A DNA stretch of 22,050 bases from SYFI01 sp046095485 (GTDB taxonomy: Bacteria; Actinomycetota; Thermoleophilia; Miltoncostaeales; Miltoncostaeaceae). The position numbers were made by a program, and so were the translations under genes. The stretch's first letter is position 1. Each line of letters opens with the position of its first letter. Shown piece after piece: positions 16,498 through 22,050 of this stretch. The notes under the pieces were generated by a model that did no database searches, was not told the origin of the DNA, and was given only the letters and a program-made list of their open reading frames with translations. Location: the NCBI GenBank assembly GCA_046095485.1, contig JBJTJN010000052.1, positions 1-22,050 of the forward strand, in the 5' to 3' direction.

Positions 16498-17154
16498 TCA
16501 GGGTGCGAGCAGCACGTCTGCACGCACTCCCCTCGCGTCGATGACCAGGCGCCCCACCGACGGCCGCATGGCGTGGGGCCCCAGCTGCTCGCGGTAGCGG
16601 CGCACCAGGCGGTCGGCCACCCCGGCGGCCCCGGCACGCGGTGCACGACCGCCCTCCAGGCTTCCCCATGGGCACACGGCCCCCGGCGAGAACACCAGCA
16701 CGCCGCTCACGTGCGCGGTGACCGCCTCGTGCCAGTGCCCGAACACCACGGCATCCACTCGGTAGCCGCGGAACGCCCGGGCCATTGCGCGCACGCGGCC
16801 GGCATCCCACCCGATGCGGTGCCCCGCCGCGGCGTGCGCGGCCACCACCAGCGCGTCCGTGCTGCGCCGCTTTCCGTGGATCAGCCCGATGCGCCGGCCC
16901 CCGATGGCCGCGATGACCCGCGCCGGCAGCCGCGGCGCGTCGGGCAGGTCGTGGTCGCCGCGCACCGCCACCACCGGGGCGATCTGCTCGAGCGCGGGGA
17001 TCACCGAGCCATCGGACAGGTCACCCGCGTGAAGGATGAGGTCACTCCCCGCGAGCGCATCAAGCACCCACGCCGGGAGCTCGTCGAGGAACTCCCCGAC
17101 ATGGGTGTCGGCCACCACCCCGATGACGAGATCGCCTACCCCGGTGTCAGGCAC
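16498..17154 (-). CDS. Calcineurin-like metallophosphoesterase (YfcE/MJ0936-like)
   Basis: A 218-residue predicted metal-dependent phosphoesterase. Motifs are DTH (VVADTHVGEF), GD (LHAGDLSD), GDHD where GN(H/C)D is usual, HG (LIHGKR) and GHWH (VFGHWHEA), in the family order. The Asn to Asp change in the third motif is notable because that Asn normally contacts metal and phosphate. The start is GTG 17154, the only start that keeps the first strand (LVIGVVADTH). It lies inside the palindromic repeat at 17139-17232, and its ribosome binding site GGAGAAGG (17159-17166) is half in the repeat arm. The first residues (MPDTG) are thus repeat-encoded. The substrate is unknown; it converges with the recombinase pair. 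Confidence 0.85.
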   Translation of the reverse strand: MPDTGVGDLVIGVVADTHVGEFLDELPAWVLDALAGSDLILHAGDLSDGSVIPALEQIAPVVAVRGDHDLPDAPRLPARVIAAIGGRRIGLIHGKRRSTDALVVAAHAAAGHRIGWDAGRVRAMARAFRGYRVDAVVFGHWHEAVTAHVSGVLVFSPGAVCPWGSLEGGRAPRAGAAGVADRLVRRYREQLGPHAMRPSVGRLVIDARGVRADVLLAP

Positions 17155-17232
17155 TTAACCTTCTCCGCTGATGGCGCGGCCTGTCTGCGTCCCGATCGCA
17201 TGGCGGGGAAGGTTAAGTGCCTGACACCGGGG
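17139..17232. repeat. REP-like palindromic element, 24-nt perfect inverted arms
   Basis: Left arm 17139-17162 and right arm 17209-17232 are perfect reverse complements over 24 nt (core GGTGTCAGGCACTTAACC) around a 46-nt spacer. One further arm occurs at 8792-8812. The size and palindromic layout are like REP/BIME or small MITE-type elements; a link to a REP-associated tyrosine transposase is inference, and none is in this window. It lies between ddl and the metallophosphoesterase gene and supplies the latter's start codon. Confidence 0.85.
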
Positions 17233-17237
17233 TTCAC

Positions 17238-17256
17238 ACCGGGGGTCAGCCCCGGT
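17238..17256 (-). terminator. Hairpin with the ddl stop codon in its loop (possible terminator)
   Basis: ACCGGGG (17238-17244) and CCCCGGT (17250-17256) form a perfect 7-bp stem around a 5-nt loop that contains the ddl TGA (17246-17248). No T-run follows, so termination is uncertain. It is directly followed by the palindromic repeat, which could also fold in the RNA and help end the cell-wall operon transcript. Confidence 0.35.
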
Positions 17257-18271
17257 AGGCGCGGCGCGACTCGTGGCGCCCCAGCGCCAGGTCGATCAGC
17301 CGCTGCACCAGTTCGGGGTACTCGAAGCCGTCGCCGGCCATGAGGCGTCCCCACACGCTGGTGGACGTGAAGCCCGGGATCGTGTTGATCTCGCTCACGT
17401 AGAGGTCGTCGCCCTCGAGGAAGAAGTCCACGCGGGCCAGCCCGCTGCAGCCGATGGCCTTCCAGGCCCGCACGGCGAGCTCGCGAGCGTGGTCCTGCAC
17501 GCCGGGCGGCACATCGGCCGGGACCTCGAGCCGCATGCCGCCCTCGCGGTACTTGGCGTCGTGGTCATACCAGTCGTTCCCGTGGATGATCTCCCCGAGG
17601 GGCGAGGCGTGCGGGTCGTCGTTTCCGAGCAGCCCCACCTCCACCTCGCGGCCCATCGCGCGGCGCTCCACCAGCGCCTTGTCGTCGTGCGCGAACGCCA
17701 GCTGCAGGGCGGGGCCGAGGGAATCCTCGTCGGGCACCGGGCTGATGCCGAAGCTCGATCCCAGCCGCGCGGGCTTGGCAAAGGCCGGGTAGCCGATCTC
17801 GCGGGCCACGCGGTCGCGCACGCCCGTGGCGTCGTCGAGCCACTCGCGGTGGGTGAGGATGAGCGTCTGCACGCGGGGGATTCCCGCGGCGGTGGCCAGC
17901 ACGTGGAACATCGCCTTGTCCATGCCGGTGGCGCTGGCGGCGACGTCGGCGCCCACGTACGGGACGCCCACCGTCTCGCAGAGTCCCTGCACCGTGCCGT
18001 CCTCGCCCCACGGGCCGTGCAGCACCGGGAACACCAGGTCGATCTCGCGCGGGGCCCCATCACCGGTGAGCGGCATGAGCCAGGCCTGGTCACCGGCCGC
18101 GGGCACCAGCGCCACGGCCTGGCCACCCAGCGACCAGGCGCCATCGCGGTCGATGGTGACCTCCAGCACCTGGTAGCGGTCATGGTCGACGGCCTGCGCC
18201 ACCGAGGCGGCCGACGCCAGCGAGACGTCGTGCTCGCTGCTGCGCCCGCCGCCCAGCACGGCGATGTTCAT
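17246..18271 (-). CDS. ddl: D-alanine--D-alanine ligase
   Basis: A 341-residue ATP-grasp enzyme that joins two D-alanines for the peptidoglycan precursor. The N-terminal fold begins NIAVLGGGRSSEHDVSLAS with the catalytic Glu in SEHDVS, then FPVLHGPWGEDGTVQG, the ATP-binding lysine in AFAKPARLGSSFGI, the metal-binding region ARVDFFLEGDDLYVSEINTIPGFT with Glu and Asn ligands, and TSTSVWGRL. Length is slightly below the 350-370 of many homologues, but all motifs are present. The ATG at 18271 shares one base with the pknB stop (TGATG), so it is translationally coupled and last in the cell-wall operon. Confidence 0.97.
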   Translation of the reverse strand: MNIAVLGGGRSSEHDVSLASAASVAQAVDHDRYQVLEVTIDRDGAWSLGGQAVALVPAAGDQAWLMPLTGDGAPREIDLVFPVLHGPWGEDGTVQGLCETVGVPYVGADVAASATGMDKAMFHVLATAAGIPRVQTLILTHREWLDDATGVRDRVAREIGYPAFAKPARLGSSFGISPVPDEDSLGPALQLAFAHDDKALVERRAMGREVEVGLLGNDDPHASPLGEIIHGNDWYDHDAKYREGGMRLEVPADVPPGVQDHARELAVRAWKAIGCSGLARVDFFLEGDDLYVSEINTIPGFTSTSVWGRLMAGDGFEYPELVQRLIDLALGRHESRRAYRG

Positions 18272-20304
18272 CAACCGGGTGGAGGCGGCTGGGATCCGCC
18301 ACCGGAGCCGCCGCCCGATGACCCGCCGCTGGGCGACGGGGCCGGGGGCTGAGAGCCGCCGCCCGAGGATCCGCCGCCCGATGAGCCACCGCCCGATGAG
18401 CCGCCGCCGGATGAGCCGCCGCCGGATGAGCCGCTGGAGATGTAGATGGTGACGGTGCTGCCGGCGGGCACCTGCGAGCTGCCGCTGGGGTCCTGGTCCA
18501 CCACGATGCCCGCCGGCTGCGTGCTCTCCACCTCGGCCGTGCTCACGTTGAACCCGAGGCTCTCGAGCTTGGACCGCGCGGTGCTGGAGTCGCTGCCGGT
18601 GACGTCCGGCACGCTGCTGCCGCCTGATGCCGCCACGATGAGGTCCACCGACGATCCCTTGGCCACGGATGCGCCGCCAGAGGGGTCCTGGCCCGTGACC
18701 GTGCCGGGGCTGAGGCCCGACGTGCCGTCGTCCTCGGTGACGCTTCCCACCTCGAGCCCGGCGCTGGCGAGCGAGCTGCGCGCGGCATCGATGTCGTTGC
18801 CCGTGACGTCGGGCACGGTGACCTTGGTGACGCCCTTGCTCACGTAGAGCGTGATGGTGTCGCCCGATCCGGCCTGCGAGCCGGCTCTGGGCGCCTGGCG
18901 CACCACGGTGCCGATCTCCTTGTCGCTGTCCACCTGTTCGGTGGTCACATCGAAGCCGGCCTTCTCGAGCGTGGCCTGGGCATCCTCCACCGCCTTGCCC
19001 ACCACGTTGGGCACGGTCACCTGGGCGGGTCCGGATGACACCAGGATCGTCACGGTGGACTGCTTGGCCACCTCGGTGCCGGCCTCGGGCTGCGTGCCGA
19101 TGACCACGCCGAGCTGCACGGTGTCGCTGGCCTGGGTGCGCTGCGCGGGCGTGAGCCCGGCGTCGGTGATGGCGCGCGATGCGGCCGGCGCATCGAAGCC
19201 CGCGACGTCGGGCACGGCGATCATGTCGCTGCCGCCGCGCGTGAGCGCCAGGGCCAGGGCCACGGCGATGGCCGCGATGATCACGGCGGCGATGCCCCAC
19301 ATGGCCGGCCGGTTGGCGCCGCCCTTCTTCGTGCCGCGCCCCCCTCCGCGCCCGTTGCCTCCGCGTCCGCCTCGTGCGGGCTCTGCCATGACTGCGGTCT
19401 CCGTGGTCGCCGCCGCGGCCGCCCCTGCGGTGGCCGTCGGCGCGGTGAGGATGAGCGTGGACTGCTGGTTGCCCGGCATGCCCGCGCGAACGTCGAGCAG
19501 CGCCGCGGTGAACTCCTCGGCCGACTGGTAGCGGTCCTCCGGGCGCTTGGACAGCGCCTTCAGCACCACGGCGTCGAGGTCGGGCGGGATGTCCTGCACG
19601 AACACCCGCGGGGGCACCGGGGGCTCGTTGATCTGCTTCATCGCCACGGTCACCGGGCGATCGCCGTCGAACGGCACGCGCCCCGTGAGCATCTCGTACA
19701 GCACGATGCCGACGGCGTAGGTGTCGCTGGCGGCGGTGGTCTCCTCGCCCTGGGCCTGCTCGGGAGACAGGTACTGGGCCGTGCCGATCACCGACCCGGC
19801 CTCGGTCATCTGCTGGTCGGCGTCGGCGCGCGCGATGCCGAAGTCGGCCACGCGCAGGCGGCCGTCCTCTCCCACCATGACGTTCTGGGGCTTGATGTCG
19901 CGGTGGATGATTCCCGCCGCGTGCGCCGCGGTGAGCGCCGAGAGGATCTGCAGGGCGTTGTCCACCGCGACCGCGGGGTCGAGCGGGCCCTGGTCGCGGA
20001 TGACCTTCTTGAGGTCGGGGCCGGACAGGTACTCCATCACGATGTAGTACGTGCCCTCGGCCTCGCCGCGGTCGTACACCGCCACGATGTTCGGGTGGTT
20101 CAGGCCCGCGGCCGCCGATGCCTCGCGCCGGAAGCGCTCGACGAACGCCTGGTCGGCGGCGAACCGCTCGGCCAGCACCTTCACCGCCACCTCGCGGTCG
20201 AGCACGGTGTCGTAGGCCAGGTACACGGTGGCCATGCCGCCGCTGCCGATCTGGTGGCCGAGCTCGTAGCGCTCGCCCAGCTCGCTGCCGGGACCGATGG
20301 TCAT
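18271..20304 (-). CDS. pknB: PASTA-domain Ser/Thr protein kinase (PknB)
   Basis: A 677-residue membrane kinase that senses muropeptides or lipid II outside and phosphorylates wall and division proteins inside. The catalytic domain has GSGGMATVY, Lys42, Asp136 in HRDIKPQNV, Asp154 in DFGIAR and the activation loop ending GTAQYLSPEQ. A single helix spans about 336-356. Four PASTA domains follow, beginning near IAVPDVAG, VTVPNVVG, VTVPDVTG and SVPDVTG, each with the xPxxG pattern. The tail after the last PASTA is a Gly/Ser/Pro-rich stretch built on SSGGG repeats. The ATG overlaps the pbpA stop by 4 nt. The gene order ftsW/rodA-pbpA-pknB matches the conserved actinobacterial cell-wall operon. There is no second kinase (PknA) next to it in the window. 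Confidence 0.96.
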   Translation of the reverse strand: MTIGPGSELGERYELGHQIGSGGMATVYLAYDTVLDREVAVKVLAERFAADQAFVERFRREASAAAGLNHPNIVAVYDRGEAEGTYYIVMEYLSGPDLKKVIRDQGPLDPAVAVDNALQILSALTAAHAAGIIHRDIKPQNVMVGEDGRLRVADFGIARADADQQMTEAGSVIGTAQYLSPEQAQGEETTAASDTYAVGIVLYEMLTGRVPFDGDRPVTVAMKQINEPPVPPRVFVQDIPPDLDAVVLKALSKRPEDRYQSAEEFTAALLDVRAGMPGNQQSTLILTAPTATAGAAAAATTETAVMAEPARGGRGGNGRGGGRGTKKGGANRPAMWGIAAVIIAAIAVALALALTRGGSDMIAVPDVAGFDAPAASRAITDAGLTPAQRTQASDTVQLGVVIGTQPEAGTEVAKQSTVTILVSSGPAQVTVPNVVGKAVEDAQATLEKAGFDVTTEQVDSDKEIGTVVRQAPRAGSQAGSGDTITLYVSKGVTKVTVPDVTGNDIDAARSSLASAGLEVGSVTEDDGTSGLSPGTVTGQDPSGGASVAKGSSVDLIVAASGGSSVPDVTGSDSSTARSKLESLGFNVSTAEVESTQPAGIVVDQDPSGSSQVPAGSTVTIYISSGSSGGGSSGGGSSGGGSSGGGSSGGGSQPPAPSPSGGSSGGGSGGGSQPPPPG
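18365..18430 (-). repeat. 15-bp tandem repeat encoding the SSGGG tail of PknB
   Basis: About 4.4 near-identical 15-bp units (GATGAGCCGCCGCCG on the plus strand, units starting at 18365, 18380, 18395, 18410 and 18425) encode consecutive SSGGG blocks outside the last PASTA domain. The unit is a multiple of three, so copy-number changes keep the frame. Confidence 0.85.
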
Positions 20305-21755
20305 GAGATGGGCTCCCCGGGCACCGGGCCGACCGACAGCGCGGTGCGCATCACCTCGCCGGCCACCGGGGCGGCCTCGGTGCCGCCCGTGCCGGAGGTG
20401 TCCTCGATCACCACGGCCACCGCCACCTCGGGGTCGTCTGCCGGCGCGTATCCGATGAACCACGCCTGGTTGCGCTCGGGGTCACCGGTCTCCGCCGTAC
20501 CGGTCTTGCCGGCGATGGACAGGCCTGCCAGGCCCGCCCGCGTTCCCGTTCCCTCGGACACCACGCTCTGCATCATGCGGCCCACCTCGGATGCGATGTA
20601 CGCGCTCGACACCGAATCGACCTCCTCGGGGCGCTGCTGCTTCACCACCACGCCGTCCGGGGTGATGACCCGCCGCACCAGGTACGGGCGCATCATGCGC
20701 CCGCCGTTGGCGATCGCGCCGGCCACCATGGCCATCTGGAGTGGCGTCACCTGCAGGTTCTCCTGTCCGATCGCGATGCGGGATGCGTCCTCATCGCGCT
20801 GGTCATTGGGGAGCAGCTTCCCGTCACGGTACCTGCCCGACGTGGCGACTTCCCCGGAGGGCAGGTCGATCTCGGTGGGACGGCCGAATCCGAACAGGTT
20901 CATCTCGCCCCCGAGCTTGCGGCCGCCGAGGGTGTCGCCGATCTGCGCGAATGTCGTGTTGATGGAGAAGGTGAGCGCATCCGTGAGGTTGTGGAGGCCG
21001 AACTTCGACTTGCCCGAGTTGTAGATGGGCTTGCCATCCACCACGTAGACGCCCTTGTCGTCGAAGGTGGACGACGCCGACCACTTGCCGCTGGCCAGTG
21101 CCGCGGTGGCGGTGACCACCTTGAACGTGGAGCCCGGCGGGTAGAGGCCGGCGGTCGCGCGGTTGAGGAGCGGGGCGTCGGACTCCTTGCGGATGGAGGC
21201 GAAGTCGCTTGTCACCTGGTTGAGGTCGAACGTGGGAGATGATGCCACCGCCAGCACCTTTCCCGTCTTGGGCTGTATCGCCACCACCGCGCCCTTGCGG
21301 CCCGACAGCAGCGCCTCGGCGGTCTTCTGCACGCGGGTGTCGAGCGTGAGGCGGATGTCGGCACCGTCCTTGGTCTCCTCCCGCAGCCGGTCGAGGATCG
21401 CCCCGGTGCCGTAGCTGCCCGCGAGGTAGCGGTTGTACTGCTGCTCGAGGCCCGTGGCCCCCTGCTGCGGCGTGGCGTAGCCCACAACCTGGCTGGCCAG
21501 CGACCCCTGCGGGTAGTAGCGCCGGTAGTACTTCTTGCCCTTCTCGCGATAGGCCACGCTCTCGGCCAGCACGATCTTGTCGGCCGAGATGATGCGGCCG
21601 CGGTCCACCAGGCGCTGCTTCTCGAGCTTGTAGGGGTTGTCGGCGCGCTCGTCGAGCCCGCCGGCCGCCACCACCTGCCAGTAGCCCAGCATCACCACCA
21701 GCAGGGCGAAGGCCGACGCCAGCGCGATGTAGAGGGTGCGGATCGACTTGTTCAC
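20301..21755 (-). CDS. pbpA: Penicillin-binding protein, class B transpeptidase (PbpA)
   Basis: A 484-residue D,D-transpeptidase that cross-links peptidoglycan. An N-terminal signal anchor (LYIALASAFALLVVMLGYW) is followed by a dimerisation/pedestal region and the penicillin-binding domain. The three active-site motifs are present: SxxK as PPGSTFK (Ser209, Lys212), SxN as SINT (Ser264, Asn266) and KTG as AGKTGTAE (Lys417). Length matches mycobacterial PbpA. GTG 21755 overlaps the ftsW/rodA stop (GTGA), and its own stop overlaps pknB (ATGA). It most likely works with the upstream glycan polymerase. Confidence 0.95.
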   Translation of the reverse strand: MNKSIRTLYIALASAFALLVVMLGYWQVVAAGGLDERADNPYKLEKQRLVDRGRIISADKIVLAESVAYREKGKKYYRRYYPQGSLASQVVGYATPQQGATGLEQQYNRYLAGSYGTGAILDRLREETKDGADIRLTLDTRVQKTAEALLSGRKGAVVAIQPKTGKVLAVASSPTFDLNQVTSDFASIRKESDAPLLNRATAGLYPPGSTFKVVTATAALASGKWSASSTFDDKGVYVVDGKPIYNSGKSKFGLHNLTDALTFSINTTFAQIGDTLGGRKLGGEMNLFGFGRPTEIDLPSGEVATSGRYRDGKLLPNDQRDEDASRIAIGQENLQVTPLQMAMVAGAIANGGRMMRPYLVRRVITPDGVVVKQQRPEEVDSVSSAYIASEVGRMMQSVVSEGTGTRAGLAGLSIAGKTGTAETGDPERNQAWFIGYAPADDPEVAVAVVIEDTSGTGGTEAAPVAGEVMRTALSVGPVPGEPIS

Positions 21756-22050
21756 GTGGCGGGCACCCCCCGCACGGCCTCAACCAGCCCCTGGCGCGAT
21801 CTGTTGCTGATCACCAGCAGGATCGCCGCGATGCAGAAGTTCACCAACACGCTCGAACAGCCGTACGACATGAAGGGCAGGGTAACTCCCGTGAGCGGGA
21901 CGAGTCGCACGACTCCCCCGATGATGATGACGGCCTGCAGTCCCAGCCCCGCGCCGAGCCCCCCGGCGAGCAGCTTCGAGATGCCGTCGCGGGCAGCCGT
22001 TGCGATTGCGAAGCCGCGTGCCATGAGGAGCACGTAGAGAAGCATGACCC
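21752..22050 (-). CDS. FtsW/RodA-family peptidoglycan glycosyltransferase (5' end cut by window)
   Basis: The last 98 or so residues of a SEDS-family membrane polymerase that adds lipid II to glycan strands. The diagnostic segment GGVVRLVPLTGVTLPFMSYG is present, followed by SSVLVNF and a final helix. The usual SYGGSS reads SYGCSS here. The frame is open to the window edge, so the start is outside. Adjacent to pbpA in the conserved operon, it may correspond to mycobacterial rodA/ftsW; the two cannot be separated from this fragment. Confidence 0.93.
   Translation of the reverse strand, partial: VMLLYVLLMARGFAIATAARDGISKLLAGGLGAGLGLQAVIIIGGVVRLVPLTGVTLPFMSYGCSSVLVNFCIAAILLVISNRSRQGLVEAVRGVPAT

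Noticed and set aside
16446..16507. Imperfect inverted repeat CGCACCCCTG / CAGGGTGCG between the converging recombinase and phosphoesterase genes, as a terminator.
   Set aside because: The loop of about 40 nt and a bulge make a functional hairpin unlikely, and no T-run is present.
18365..18430. Tandem repeats considered as a CRISPR array.
   Set aside because: The units are 15 bp, contiguous without spacers and in frame with pknB; no cas genes are present.

Overview
The window is very GC-rich (about 70 percent by eye) and densely coded, with many GTG/TTG starts and 1-4 nt gene overlaps. The ftsW/rodA - pbpA - PASTA-kinase - ddl block, the PknB-type kinase and the CtpE-like calcium-type P-ATPase together point to a high-GC Actinomycetota. 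A deep-branching class such as Thermoleophilia is possible, but nothing in the window proves it. It reads as chromosomal housekeeping DNA; there is no transposase, phage or plasmid gene.

Layout: (1) 1-5 kb holds a CtpE-like P-type ATPase cut by the left edge, a 56-aa membrane protein, an anti-sigma-factor-antagonist-like STAS protein, and a Cu(I)-type P1B ATPase whose TTG start overlaps a 14-codon leader ORF. (2) 5-6.5 kb is a divergent member of the argininosuccinate lyase / fumarase superfamily lacking the usual catalytic His-Glu pair. (3) 8.8-6.5 kb, minus strand, is a cobalamin riboswitch followed by a fused double ECF ATPase and an ECF-type S component, a B12-linked uptake operon with no visible EcfT. 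(4) 8.9-11.1 kb has a PNPOx-like flavoprotein, an aldehyde dehydrogenase and tRNA-Tyr(GTA). (5) 11.2-14.4 kb has an aquaporin-family channel, an orphan OmpR-type response regulator and a transmembrane Ser/Thr kinase with a discoidin-like outer domain. (6) 14.5-16.4 kb holds two different tyrosine recombinases that overlap by 4 nt. (7) 16.5-17.2 kb is a metallophosphoesterase whose start codon and part of whose ribosome binding site lie inside a REP-like palindromic repeat; one arm of the same repeat also lies just upstream of the riboswitch. (8) 22.05-17.25 kb, minus strand, is the cell-wall operon ftsW/rodA (partial), pbpA, pknB and ddl, with every junction overlapping.

Functional picture: the right-hand operon couples septal/elongation glycan polymerisation (FtsW/RodA), transpeptidation (PbpA), muropeptide-sensing phosphorylation (PknB with four PASTA domains) and D-Ala-D-Ala supply (Ddl). 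The left part is dominated by cation transport and cofactor (B12, B6) handling. Nothing here is a clear new defence or biosynthetic system. The most unusual items are the REP-like element supplying translation-initiation signals, the lyase with altered active-site motifs, the tandem overlapping recombinases, and the leader ORF on the copper ATPase. No gene-free stretch exceeds 300 nt; the longest (8588-8854 and 10931-11214) contain the riboswitch and the tRNA respectively.
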